Of a DNA stretch of 64,000 bases, positions 44,000 to 54,669 are shown piece by piece. Made by a program: the position numbers and the translations under genes. The notes below the pieces were generated by a model. That model did not search any database, was not told the DNA's origin, and saw only the letters and a program-made list of their open reading frames with translations. Position 1 is the stretch's first letter; each line of letters opens with the position of its first letter. Origin of the DNA: Ottelia alismoides (taxonomy: Eukaryota > Streptophyta > Magnoliopsida > Alismatales > Hydrocharitaceae); contig JAZKJV010005551.1 in the NCBI GenBank assembly GCA_037367405.1, positions 1 through 64,000 on the forward strand, read 5' to 3'.

Positions 44000-44337
44000 T
44001 TGATCTTGATTTTTCTTCGGGGGCCCTGAAGTGGTAGAACCTGGTGAACCGGGCAAAGAAAAAGCAGGGTCAGAACAGAGAATCTCTCTTATATAGCATC
44101 AGATAGCCCACACCCTGTTTCTAACTCCAATCTGAGAACAGTTGCGAAACGAGAAGTTTTTTCTTCTGATTTTGCTTATGGAAATAGAGTCTCCACGTCG
44201 AAAAGCAGAAGATGCCCCCCTTTATATAGTCAAGATAGTGGCATCTTTGGCAAGCGAACCCTCTCCGAGAGTCGCTAACTCGTACTATATATCCGGGCGG
44301 CTCAGATGTAATACTGACGGACCTTTCTGCGAGGGCC

Positions 44338-44338
<1 letters not shown>

Positions 44339-44373
<35 letters not shown>
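44339..44373. repeat. (TA)n microsatellite
   Basis: About 17 uninterrupted TA units in the mitochondrial flank. They may have expanded after transfer to the nucleus. Confidence 0.9.
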
Positions 44374-44375
<2 letters not shown>

Positions 44376-45689
44376 TGAGGCAAGCCTCCTTCGTGAGCCT
44401 TCGCTTAGACATCACCTGAGGAGGACTCGCTCTATATATCTAATTGAATTACGGGAGGTTGACTATCTTTTGTGGCCTTTGCATTCGCCTTTAGGCTTCC
44501 TTTGTGCTTGATTGATGGGTCCTACCTAGACTAGTTTAGCATTCGCCGGAGGAAAACTATTATAGTTAAGGGATTGGACTTCACCATCGCGATTCTATGG
44601 GACGGATCGAGAGGCTTAGGCCCTAGGTTTGAGCCCGGGCAGAAAGAGCAAATCTTTCAAAGTCGGCGAACTAGGAAACCTTATATATCTATTAAAAGCT
44701 CCCTCCTTCCAACTAGTATATAAAAGGTCAATTCAATTAGGAATTAGTTGGACCCTCATTGATTCGCGTAAACAAGTCAATGCTCTTTCGACAGTGCGAA
44801 GCCTAGCCCACGAACTCTACGAGTAAGAACGTACGACTACCCCCTTATTAATAGTCATAATCAGGACAGAAACAGGGGAAGCCCAGGATGATACTGGAAG
44901 TGAAGAGACATCAATTCTCCCGGGAATAGAAACCTGTTGAGATTTCACACCTCCTGACCATCCGATGCCGATATCTGAGTAGCTCTCTCTCGATATAGAG
45001 CTCTTCCTCCTTCTAGTCTAGCATGGAAGAGCCATCTTGATGTTGTTAAGGCTGGAGCTACTAGGTCCTTAAGGGTGGGGCACAGGAGTGGAAGAGGTGT
45101 GTGTGTGTTCAGATATGTATATGTATAAGTAGGCTTGTACGGGTGTGAGCGGCGGCGGGAATGCTTCTGTAATCTTTTCTTCCTCTATCCCTCGAAGAAG
45201 TAGCCTCTCTCTATGACCTTCCCGAACTCATGATTAGCTAGCTCTAGCTTAAGCCCATGTAGACTCAACGTGCCTAACCTACCTGCTCTACCTATTCTAA
45301 TGACAGCGCGGATCGGATTCTCGTTTAGCTGGCTTAATATAAGGGCCCCGATCAGGCAATCTACAAGGTGCCTCATTAGAGGGGGAAAGTCAAGGCATAG
45401 GCTTCGCTCCGGCTCGCTTCTCGACTTCCCACCTGCTTGCTGGAAGCCCTTAGGGAAATTGCCTTAGCTAGATTATCAGTCAAGCTTGTCAAGACCTAGC
45501 CTTATTTCTTCCCTGACTCTTTCTGTATGGTTATCTAGAAGGGTCTCTGGCTTGGCGGTGATGCGCTTGGCTCAGAAACTTACATCGCTTCATATCAGGC
45601 TCTGCCAGTGCAAGAAGGAAATTTGAGGGATAAGAACTCAAAGAACGGTGGCTAAGATGGGGTTTAGCAGACTGGACAGACTAGAGAAC

Positions 45690-46560
45690 AACATAGATTT
45701 TTCAAAGTCGGATCTTTATTGAGAGTGCCAACTACCAGAAAACTGTCACTTTGGATAACAAAAAATGTGTGACGGAATGGAAACAACGATCGAGACTCAG
45801 AAACCATCTCTCTGAACTTATCGACCACTAGTCAAGCCTTCTCAAACTTGAAGTAGTTTCGTGGTGGCTGATTTACATAGAATCCAAATAAGCGGGGTAT
45901 GATCTGATCTGGACCTCAGTCTGGTAGAGGCTGAGGAAAAGGGAAATGGTCAAGTAGTTAAATTGAAGCAAGAAAGCGGTCCAATCTTGACCGGGAGCCA
46001 GAGTTGCGTCAAGTGAACTTCGTATCACAAGCATCTATAACTTCTAACTGCAGATCATCAATCAACACCATAATATAAAAAGAGCCATGATCTTGACCTC
46101 CAAGCAACCGAGGACGGTCAAAGAAGGGAGACATTAAAATCCCCTCCCACCAGCCAAGCAACATCTAGGAACATGATCCTTCTCTCATGAATTTCAGACC
46201 ACAAATTTGGTCTACTTGCTGCTGAAGTTGGCCCGTAAATACAAGAAATGAGAACCATGGCATTGGAGCTAATTGTTCGGCGGACGACTGACTGGACATG
46301 TCTTCCCTTGTGCTCCGCAACAAAATAAAAAGCGACACTTCCACGCTATAACTGTACCCCCTGCACTGCCATCCATTTCAATAGTTCTGAAATCTGAGAG
46401 CCTCTATTCCCATGGAATTCCAAATAACATCAGTACATGATGCTAGTTTTGACTCCTATAACAGAACAATATTGCACCTCCACTCGTGAAACAAAGCTCC
46501 AATCGACCTTCTCTTTTTGGGTCACCCAGACCCCTAAAACCCTCATTTAACCTTCACTTA
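45690..46560 (-). pseudogene. L1 endonuclease
   Basis: On the minus strand the start (about 46560-46480) reads GSG-stop-PKKRRSIGALFHEW, a remnant of the RGLG.P.KR start of the endonuclease. Then come ESKLAS, SFLVFTGQLQQQVDQI in one frame and ISCIYGPTSAASRPNLWSEI in another, FDRPRLLGGQDHG and SGSRSRLDRFLAS (the (S)RLDRFL box), followed by PRNYFKFEKA. The order matches plant L1 endonucleases. Multiple frameshifts and stops. Confidence 0.72.
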
Positions 46561-46586
46561 GGAACAACAGAAGGAACTGAAATCTC

Positions 46587-47816
46587 AAAGGCTCCTGCCA
46601 CTCGTGCCACCCGGCATTTTTGGTCTGAAACCAAAAAGGTGTTGTCGAAGCCGTGGCTTGCCTACACTGACGATGAAGTTGTTTTTGCCCCCAATTCTTA
46701 TCATCGCCGAAGAGGAATCATCGGAAGAAGAGTGTTGTTCTTCATTTAAAGAGGATGCTACTCCCGTTGAACAAGGGAGGAGGGTTATGTTCAAAGCTCC
46801 CACCTCCAACAAAACTCCCTATGAGCCCACCGCCTCTGAAAGTGCTCTAGCCCATAGATATACGCCTAACGATGTAGAACATGTATCTCTCGATGTTTCC
46901 CCCATAGAACGAAGATAAGGTAGTTCCTTTCAAATAACAATGGCATTAGAAGTCTCTATTACAGTCGGCTAGAGAGGAAGGGAGACCCCCTGGATGCAGG
47001 GTCCAAGCAAGTTCCCGAATGTCCTGATCGGCATTTGTTTACTGATGGGTTGTTCATCATTCAGCTTAAGCAGGTCAAGAATAACATTTACGAGCTTGCT
47101 TAAAAGGCCCATGCCAAATATTACTCCGTGGAGCTCAAATAAAGAAAGTGGGTTACTCGGATCCGAATATCCAACATTAGCATTTGAACTCCAGCTTCAA
47201 AAGGCTTCTGCCACTCGTGCCACCTGACATTTTTGGTCTGAAACCAAAAAGGTGTTGTCGAAGCCGTGGCTTGCCTACACTGACGATGGCGTTTGTTTTT
47301 GCCCCCAATTCTTGTCATCGCTGAAGAGGAATCATCGGAAGAAGAGTGTTGTTCTTCATTTAAAGAGGATGCTACTCCCGTTGAACAAGGGAAGAGGGTT
47401 ATGTTCAAAGCTCCCACCTCCAACAAAATTCCCTATGAGCCCACCGCCTATGAAAGTGCTCTAGCCCATAGATATACGCCTAACGATGTAGAACATGTAT
47501 CTCTCGACGTTTCCCCCATAGAACGAAGATAAGATAGTTCCTTTCAAATAACAATGGCATTAGAAGTCTCTATTACAGTCAGCTAGAGAGGAAGGGAGAC
47601 CCCCTGGATGCAGGGTCCGAGCAAGTTCCCGAATGTCCTGATCGGCGTTTGTTTACTGATGGGTTGTTCATCGTTCAGCTTAAGCAGGTCAAGAATAACA
47701 TTTACGAGCTTGCTTAAAAGGCCCATGCCAAATATTACTCCGTGGAGCTCCAATAAAGAAAGTGGGTTACTGGGATCCGAATATCCAACATTAGCATTTG
47801 AGCTCCAGCTTCAAAA
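46587..47816. repeat. 613-bp tandem duplication in the L1 5' region
   Basis: 46587 to about 47203 is repeated at about 47204-47816 with a few percent differences, for example TGGTCTGAAACC at 46621 and 47234, and ATGCAGGGTCC at 46994 and 47608. Each copy holds an open stretch on the plus strand (46604-46918 and 47293-47532, both ending DVSPIERR) and pieces of open frame on the minus strand. The minus strand is more likely the original coding direction, because the L1 endonuclease starts just downstream on that strand. I do not recognise the encoded sequence. Confidence 0.85.
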
Positions 47817-47819
47817 GCA

Positions 47820-48588
47820 GCCCTAAACCTCACATCTTGCGCCGTCTCCAATGCAAATGGGAACTTCGCCTCCTTCCGAAATGTAAAAAGTTGATTTGAA
47901 GTAGCCGTTAAAGGAAGATTTTCATAACTATCCGTGAAATCTGCTTCACACAGCAGATCTTACCCTTCTAAAATTGGAGTCAATGAATCCTATCTATTCT
48001 CTGTGATATGCATCGAGTCAAAGAACTGTCACGTATCGAAGAAGGGTTCTCCGACGATGGTTCCTTCTCTTATGAGGGCACCAAGGTTGATCCAACATGG
48101 AAAGCGATTTGCCTCCCTTGCGGAGACTGGCTGAGAGGCCAAAACGCCGACGACCAAAGTAGCTGGCAGCGACGAAGGGGAAGCAACCCTCACCACAAGG
48201 ATGAAACAAGCTCGGCCAACCATAAGAGAACAAGCCCACTCCATCAACAACACTTCTCTTTCCTCTAGGACCGCAATGGTTGTTCGGTGGTCAGATACCA
48301 ATAGACAGCCTAATGAGGCTTAGGGCATCCATCGACCTCGATAGGAGGGGTACTTTAGAGATATGGACCACATGCAAGAAAGTGGGGGAAGACTCACCGT
48401 CTATGAAGCGTGGACTTCTCCATTGAATTGCCAAGTCTAACTCTGAGGACAATAAGTGGTCAACTTCCCTCGACAATCCTCTTGCACAATAAGTCAAACC
48501 ATCAAGACGGACAATGTCGCATGAGAAGCCATCTTCAAGGCACCTCATCACTTCTCTCTTCACCATCAAGAAGGATAATGTCGCATGA
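47820..48588. other. Unassigned, probably L1 5' end on the minus strand
   Basis: A 90-codon open frame on the minus strand (48301-48029), without a motif I recognise, may be the start of L1 ORF1. A short repeat (CATCAAGA(C/A)GGA(C/T)AATGTC) occurs near 48501 and 48567. The right edge meets copia-3 coding sequence at about 48589. Confidence 0.35.
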
Positions 48589-49006
48589 GCATGAAGTTAT
48601 ATGATGATGACATTGAGGATATGACAAGAGGATGTACAGTGGGCTCGTTGGGAAGCTCCTATACGTGATCATCACCATGACAAATATATCCTTTGCAATG
48701 AGTAGGGTGAGTCAGTTCATGGAGCATCCTAGACAGCCACATGGATGCAATCCGTATGACTCTGGGGTATCTGAAGACCTTACTTGACACTAGTCTTTTA
48801 TTTAGCAGAAGCACATCCTTTGTTGTTACAGCTTGCTCAGATACAGATTATGCGGGATGTCCCAAGGATACGAAGTCTACCTATGGCTTTCATTATTCAT
48901 ACGGAGTTCCTAGGTGTCATGGAAGAACAAGAAGCAGACTGTGGTCGTCAGATCTAGTGCAAAATCCGAGTGCAAAGCCATGGGACAAGGGAGTACCGAG
49001 ATGATG
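48589..49006 (+). pseudogene. copia-3 reverse transcriptase end and RNase H start
   Basis: Resumes with SMKLYDDD, matching SMKLYDGD in copia-4 (63485). Then, with frameshifts, come RMTLGYLKTLLDTSLLFSRS, ACSDTDYAGCPKDTKSTYGF (RNase H Asp present) and WKNKKQTVVVRSSAKSECKA. It is cut at TEMM by element D and resumes after it with WVRSVF. Confidence 0.82.
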
Positions 49007-49480
49007 TGATGCAGCGTGAAACGGATAAATAGGGCCGCGTTTTTCTACTTTTTATCCGTTAATTTTATTTATGTTTATTTTGAGTCGTCGTAATATATTT
49101 AAATAAAAGAGATCGCCTGTGATCTCAAAGTAGTTAGTTTCAATTTGAATTTCAAAATTAGTTAGTTAGTCGGTTAGAGTCAAATTAGGATAATTAGTTT
49201 GAACTTGAATTTGAGTTTCTATTTTTGTAATCTCATCCCTCCTATATAAAGGGATGATAGACTAGTTGTTTAGTCAGTTCAGTTGATAAAAAAATTGAGA
49301 TTCAATCTCTATCTCCCTCCCTCGTCTCTCTCTCCCCTACGCGATCTTCGCGCTTCTTCTTCCTCAAATCTCTCGTTCTCCGACGAGCTTTCTCCTCTCA
49401 ACCCCTCCAAATTCTTCTCCACCGAAATTTCCACAATTAAAATAATTTTCCTCGCCGTGCAAAAATTCTATTTTGCATCA
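49007..49480 (+). repeat. Element D 5' LTR, type A (474 bp)
   Basis: Contains GGATAAATAGGGCCGCG, then TCCTATATAAAGGGATG as a likely TATA region, GATAGACTAGTTGTTTAG and CTCCGACGAGCTTTC. Nearly identical (about 98% by eye) to 56893-57365 inverted, but quite different from the other LTR of its own element. Confidence 0.9.
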
Positions 49481-49482
49481 AT

Positions 49483-49494
49483 TGGTATCAAAGC
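49483..49494 (+). promoter_or_regulatory. Element D primer-binding site
   Basis: TGGTATCAAAGC, two bases after the 5' LTR; initiator tRNA-Met type with one change. Confidence 0.85.
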
Positions 49495-51224
49495 ATGGCC
49501 TACAGATCGTCCTCACGATCTGACGATCCGCCCAAACATTCACGCCGACATGCGACAAAACACCATCAATCGTCGGAACGGAAACGACGAGCCGAAGAAG
49601 CTCACAACAAGGAGATGGATGCACTGCGTGATTTCCGGTCCAATGTCAAGATTTCCAGTCCGAATGCCAAGATTTCCAATCCAAATGTCAAGAGTTCCAG
49701 TCCAAAAATCGAGAGATGATGGCTAATCTCGAGGCTATGTGCGCCCTACCAAAATCCTCCACTACCGAGGCCGCTGTCCAGAGTTTTGACGAAGAAAAAC
49801 TCGCCGTCACCAAGGATTTACTCGCTGTCCAGGTCATTCCAGAAGTGAAAGACGACGAAACGCCCGCTGTCCAGCCCATTTCCGAGGAAAAAGATGCCGT
49901 CGCCAATGATTTGTTCACTTTCCAGCTCGTTCCGAAAGAAAAGAGCGTCGATCCGATTGCTGTCCAGGTAATTTCAGACTTGAAAATCCCTCCGAAATCG
50001 ACCCCGGCACCATCCGCGGCTCCCTCGATGGACCCCTCCGCCCCTGCATCCCTAGCGGTACAGCCCCCAGCCCTCGCGCCCTCCTTCACACCCCCAGCAC
50101 CCCCTTCCACCACCCCCGCCACCCCAGCAAACCTCCCAACCCCAACATCCCTTCCGACCAACCCTACTGTCGCACCCGCACCACCGGTTTTCCCCCTCGC
50201 CTCCACACTTCCCATCGCTATTCCACTCCGCCTCCCCTCTCATCCCTCGGCCCTATTTCACGACATCCACCAAACGCCAACTTTTCAACCACCGATGTTT
50301 GATCCCTCCAGACTACAGCCAGCGCGACGCCAATCGGCCCCCTTCTCGTTCAACCACCCTATCCCTCATCCCGCATTGCCGCCCCATCAACGTCGACCCC
50401 CCCACACATCCATCAGCCTCGCCTCAAGCCCACTCCGTCGCCGCCACGGCTCGATCTCGAGCCACCGATGCAGCCAGAACCCTAGCCTTAGGGTTTGGCG
50501 CCGCCAATGTCGAGGAAGGAAAGAACGATTCCCTTGGAAGCTTAGAAGGTCTCCCTCGATAGAAGCCCTAACAATAGGCGCCCCTTCAAAGGGAGTCGGA
50601 TCCCATAAAGTTGGGGATATGAGGTTAATTTGGAATATTTGCAGGGAGACCCCTCCTCCCAAAAGTTGTTATCAAAAGGGTTATTTGGAGGATAGATTAT
50701 GCTATGGATTTTATTTTAGTGAAGGGGTACGAAAATTCCATTCCGCCCCCCTGGAGCAGAAATCTTTAAAAAGAAGGGCTGAAAGGAAGAAATTTGGGTG
50801 GCCTCCTTATCCAATTAGGATTAGGATCATGGGTTTCACCTATTTAAAGGCCTCATGGCTTAATTCATTGGCCACATCTCCTCTCCTCTACTTGTGCTAT
50901 TATTTTGCTATAGAATCTCCAAAGGCCGAGTTGTCCGATATGAAAATGCCACATCAGTTCTTCAAGCACTATATCAAGGGGACGAAACCCGGATGGGCGC
51001 CCGCAGTCGCACCACACATGCTCTTCCGTCACGAAGCCAACGTCTCCAACATTCGCGCCACGCACGCATGGATCCCGCCATTTGCTCCACACCAGTTCTT
51101 CCATGGGATGATCGAGAACGCTGGTTTAAGTTTATCAACCTCCAAGCCTGCAGATCCGACAATTCGTCGGGAGACGAATTTTTCAAGCGGAGGAGAGTTG
51201 ATGCAGCGTGAATCGGATATATAG
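49495..51224 (+). pseudogene. Long Pro-rich reading frame of element D, function unknown
   Basis: ATG at 49495 directly overlaps the end of the PBS. The first 74 codons are basic (MAYRSSSRSDD, RKRRAEEAHNKEMDALRDF). A frameshift near 49640-49716 leads to a 502-codon frame (49716-51224). It contains MMANLEAMCALPKSST, three spaced repeats of a (L/F)(A/T)(V/F)Q pattern, a Pro/Ala-rich middle (about residues 105-215), a basic Ser/Arg stretch and a C-terminal part with PHQFFKHYIKGTKPGW and FAPHQFFHGMIENAG, which contain a repeated PHQFF word. It runs a few codons into the 3' LTR. By position it should be gag-like, but no gag domain or zinc knuckle is visible. Much of it may be non-coding in effect. 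Confidence 0.5.
51183..51198 (+). promoter_or_regulatory. Element D polypurine tract
   Basis: TCAAGCGGAGGAGAGT immediately before the 3' LTR. Confidence 0.75.
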
Positions 51225-51657
51225 GGCTATATTTATTTAATTTTGTCCGATAAATTAGAGTCTCATTTTATTTAATTACGTCGTCGCATTTTTTATTATA
51301 AATAAAGAGATCGCATGTGATCTCAACTAATTAGTTAGAAATTTGAATTTCTTAGTTAGTCGGTTAGAGTCAAATTAGGAAGTTGTTTGAATTTTGATTT
51401 TTAATTTCTATTTTTAAAATCTCATCCCTCCTATATAAAGAGATGATAGGTATTGTTTTTGACATAGATTATATGAAAACTTGAGATTTATCTCTCTCTC
51501 TCTAGTCTCTCTCCTTCCCCACGCGATCTTCGCACTTCTTCCTCCTCGAATCTCGCGCAACCGGCGTGCTTCTCTTCTCAACCCCTCCATTTTATTCTTC
51601 CACCAAAATCCACAAAAAATTATTTTTCCGTCGTCGCCGAATCGTCAATTTGCATCA
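51199..51657 (+). repeat. Element D 3' LTR, type B (459 bp)
   Basis: TGATGCAGCGTGAATCGG, ATTTATTTAATTTTGTCC, a CTATATAAAGAGATG TATA region and CGCGCAACCGGCGTG mark type B. About 95% alike by eye to 59181-59639 inverted. Confidence 0.9.
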
Positions 51658-51940
51658 TGATGTGGGTAAGATCCGTTTTTATTGACCTAATTGTTGAGGT
51701 GCTCATCCCATGCATGTCCAATGGGACAACCAAGATGATTTTTCATTAACAACAACCCAACCTTCCATGAGAGGACCAAGCATATTGAGGTAGACTTTAC
51801 TACACTCGAGACAAGGTTCAGAAGGATCTCATCTATACCTCTCATGTCAACTCGTGAGAAGAGACTACCCAGAGGGTCATTCCAGAGATGTTGTTCCAAG
51901 TTGAGTATGATTGATATCTACGCTCCAACTTGAGAGGAAG
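51658..51940 (+). pseudogene. copia-3 RNase H tail
   Basis: From ATGTGGGTAAGATCC: WVRSVFIDLIVE, then in other frames NNNPTFHERTKHIEVDF, and CSKLSMIDIYAPT near the end, the usual C-terminal motifs of copia RNase H. A purine-rich CTTGAGAGGAAG tract precedes the LTR at 51941. Confidence 0.82.
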
Positions 51941-52084
51941 TGTTGAGATATTAGTTATCTTTTATCATTTTTACGTATTCTCTTCTATTTCCTCCTACAT
52001 TGTGTGATCTGTCCAACATGTTTCTCCTCTATATAAGAGAATCCTAGGATCTCATGAATAAGCAACTCATTATTTCACTCCACA
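51941..52084 (+). repeat. copia-3 3' LTR (144 bp)
   Basis: TGTTGAGATATTAG...TTTCACTCCACA with TCTATATAAGAGAATCC. Pairs with 36142-36287. Confidence 0.78.
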
Positions 52085-53640
52085 AAATCCAAAGAAACTC
52101 ATAAGTAACTCTATCCATATGTAACTGCAATAGCTACTACACACACCTCCATAGAAAATTGAGAAATTTGATCCCCGTTGATTGTGAGACATCCTAAGCA
52201 CGTGTTGTTTGCCCTCTCCACCTCTCTCGGACTACTACGAAATCTTCTTTTTAAGAGGCCTACTACTAAACCTTCTAAAGTGTTATGTCTAGGCATCTTC
52301 AATCTCCTTCTAAGAAGACATTTCCAATAATTATATGCATTAGGTAGTTGGGAATGGTGTATTTTTTGACAAATAAAAATTGTTTTATGGGCCTAATCCA
52401 CTGATTTTATTTCATTAGAATTGAAACTTATACATGTGTGTCATTCATACCTCATATGAGATATAGACTCAAAAATGAAGGAAAGACAAAATGAAAAATT
52501 ATAGGAAAATGATATACGATAAAAAAACTGGTGTTCAGTGATACCAACTCTCTGATGTATTTTTTCTTCAATAAGTGCCTGTAGCTAAAATCATCCAATA
52601 ACTTCACGTGCAAATCAAGTCCCGGCAAGCTTCTAGTGATTTCCACCTTTGCCACAGCTGCAAACTACAACAAAATCTTCCTCAAAGTACAGTTGCAACA
52701 GATAAGCAGCTCCAACAAGCAGCAGCAGCTACCACACTCCAACGACGAACTGCTGCCTCAAAAATAGCAAGCATAGCAACAGGTTCGAGCATAAATTCAA
52801 CCAAAAACATCTCAAATGCAAGTAATAGCAGCTGCTTCACAGCATTCGGCAACATCTGTCAAATATACGTGCAATAGAAGCAACATCCCATGGAAAATGT
52901 GTTTCTATGAATCCTTGTTTCAATACAATTGTCTCAGTAGTTGTTACCAATATATCTTGAATTTCTAGTCTGAAATCCGCAAGCTATTCTCAATTTTCTT
53001 CCCCTCATGCACTATTTAAGTGTCAGCAACATTCCACACTGTGTAATATATTATTCCTTTCTACCACTCTATAACCTCTGCAACATTCCACACTGTGTAA
53101 TATATTATTCCTTTCTACCACTCTATAACCTCTTCCTTGTGATTCTGGAGGCAATCTCTCGGAGGATCCAGCAAATCGATCAATATCCTTGACATTTAAC
53201 TTCCCAGCATCATCACTCATTTTGCACCTTGAGCCTCACCCTCGTCCATGTTCCTAACCTCACAAAAGGATTATGCAGAAGTTCAAGAGCTTCTTCTACG
53301 TGGCCCTAGGGTAAGCAAGTGGCAATGAGTTATGAGACTTTGATATTGCAAACCCAGAATCTATAGCCTCTTCTTCTTCTTTTGGAAAAACAATAACGTT
53401 TTGTTGCTTAACGTGGGATTCCTATCAACAATAATCATAAATCGTAAACCAACATATAACTGTCCCGCTGAACTATTCCAGCCTATCAGATCTGGCATCT
53501 AAATCTTAATCCTAGCTTCATTCAAGGCATGCCGTAATTAAGGTTGTCAAGAAAGCTCGGGCTCGATGGGAGCTCAGCTGGATGAGCTAACGAGTCGAGT
53601 TCGAGCAAGATTTTGAGCTCCATATCATTACTGATAAAAT
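52085..53640. other. No recognisable gene; AT-rich flank with a short tandem repeat
   Basis: Short open frames only. 52610-52870 has an unusual CAGCAGCAG/CAACA-rich stretch (Gln/Ala-rich if translated on the plus strand), without domain evidence. 53026-53133 is a 54-bp tandem duplication. I see no transposon motif. Confidence 0.4.
53026..53133. repeat. Tandem duplication, 2 x 54 bp
   Basis: GCAACATTCCACACTGTG starts each unit (53026 and 53080). The copies differ only at the last base, TCTG against TCTT. Confidence 0.9.
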
Positions 53641-54229
53641 CATGCTTTGCTTTCTAACTTGGCTCAAGGCTTACATTCTTTTGGGGAAAAAATGGTGCCA
53701 ATCCTAGATAGGTGGTTATCCAGGAGCACCATACTCCATTAAATAAGAAAATAAAGCTACAAGTGCATCAACAAGGAAATTAGCATATGAGCAAAAAGGA
53801 CCTTGGCATGCATGTGATCCTTTCCTCTCCTTAGATGCTAAAGAAAGACCTCTATTCTGAGAAGAGCAAGAATTCTCCATATCATTCTATAGTTTTCTTA
53901 CCATCTTACCACGCCCTTGTGTGGTCTGGTAATTCAGAGCTCTCTACGTTTTTTAACCAAAAAAAAAAAACATTCACCCCACCTCTAGTGATCATGCATG
54001 CTCATTGTGAGGCCTTTCTCCTGCTTAAAATTTTGATCAAGTGAACTCAGAAAACTCCCCTCCAATGGACCAGTAGAAAGAACCAGTTTCTACATGCCAC
54101 CTCCCAAAGCAATCACCAATCAGAGCTTCCTTATTCACAGAAATTACAAAGAGCCTCGAAAACCAGTTGCACAATGCACCATCCAGTTAGCCATCCAAAA
54201 CCTGAAAGGTCAACCATCCCAAACCACAT

Positions 54230-54669
54230 GTCGAAGAAGAGGGGCGATGTCGGGATGACAGATTGAATAGCCCTCCAGAACCTGTAACGCGAGCTTAACC
54301 CCCACCTATGACACATCCAAAACAGTCACAACTACATAAATACCCCGAAATATGCGGCACAACACATCATCCCTTTCCCCTCAAATTTGACAACACACTT
54401 CATCAGCAGTGCCTTTATTCATGTCAGGAAGATGCAGAACCGTGGACCTGTCGAAGAAGAGGGGCGATGTCGGGATGACAGATTGAATAGTCCTCCAGAA
54501 GCTGTAAGGCAAGCTTAACCCCCACCTACGACACATCCAAAACAGTCACAACTACATAAATACCCCGAAATATGCAGCACAACACATCATCCCTTTCCCC
54601 TCAAATTTGACAACACACTTCATCAGCAGTGCCTTTATTCATGTCAGGAAGATGCAGAACCGTGGACCT
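54230..54669. repeat. Tandem duplication, 2 x 220 bp, inside the L1 remnant
   Basis: GTCGAAGAAGAGGGGCGATG starts at 54230 and again at 54450. Both copies end CGTGGACCT (54449 and 54669). Only a few differences (GCCCTC against GTCCTC, ACCTGTAACG against GCTGTAAGG), so it is much younger than the LINE. Confidence 0.92.

Larger units (their letters stand above)
42090..45690. other. Mitochondrial DNA insertion (NUMT)
   Basis: A complete mitochondrial-type 18S rRNA gene (minus) with about 1.6 kb of 5' flank. The flank has the look of plant mitochondrial intergenic DNA: moderate GC, no transposon motifs, and an 18-bp direct repeat AGGTGCCTCATTAGAGGG at about 43901 and 45367. L1 minus-strand coding lies on both sides. 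The borders are estimated from where L1 homology fades; 41760-42090 is not clearly either. An ordinary mitochondrial contig is unlikely because the flanks are nuclear transposons. Confidence 0.8.
39446..48290 (-). mobile_element. Minus-strand L1-type LINE containing mitochondrial DNA
   Basis: Minus strand: an A-rich tail at 39451-39446, reverse transcriptase and C-terminal segments (41760-39690), endonuclease (46560-45690), then probable ORF1/5' sequence with a 613-bp tandem duplication (47816-46587). The middle (about 42090-45690) is mitochondrial. The L1 interrupts copia-3 and, on its right, most of the copia-3 reverse transcriptase is missing, so the insertion or a later event removed host sequence. 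No TSD was found. The 5' end is uncertain. Confidence 0.65.
49007..51657 (+). mobile_element. Non-autonomous LTR retrotransposon D with unlike LTRs (5' type A, 3' type B)
   Basis: LTRs 49007-49480 and 51199-51657 both start TGATGCAGCGTGAA and end TTTGCATCA but differ strongly in between. The 5-bp TSD is perfect: TGATG at 49002-49006 and 51658-51662. PBS at 49483 and a PPT at 51183-51198 are in place. The interior encodes one long unrecognised Pro-rich frame and no protease, integrase or reverse transcriptase. It lies in copia-3 RNase H, and removing it plus one TSD restores the copia frame (TEMM, then WVRSVF). A sister copy, E, is at 56893-59639. Confidence 0.9.
36142..52084 (+). mobile_element. 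Third copia element (copia-3), decayed and heavily interrupted
   Basis: LTRs 36142-36287 and 51941-52084 share TG(C/T)TGAGATATTAGTTATCTTTTAT and a TATAAGAGAA-type TATA region. A PBS follows the first LTR. gag remnants (36800-37560), integrase (38057-39440), the end of reverse transcriptase and part of RNase H (48589-49006) and the RNase H tail (51658-51940) are in the right order. Insertions inside are a MITE (37661-37960), a minus-strand L1 carrying mitochondrial DNA (39446 to about 48290) and element D (49007-51657). Flanks AAACA and AAATC match only 3 of 5, as expected for an old insertion. Most of the reverse transcriptase is missing. Confidence 0.75.

Noticed and set aside
46604..47532. 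A novel small duplicated gene on the plus strand ending DVSPIERR
   Set aside because: The unit lies just upstream of an L1 endonuclease on the opposite strand. The two copies differ by amino-acid-changing substitutions and a frame change at their start, so conservation as a plus-strand protein is not supported.
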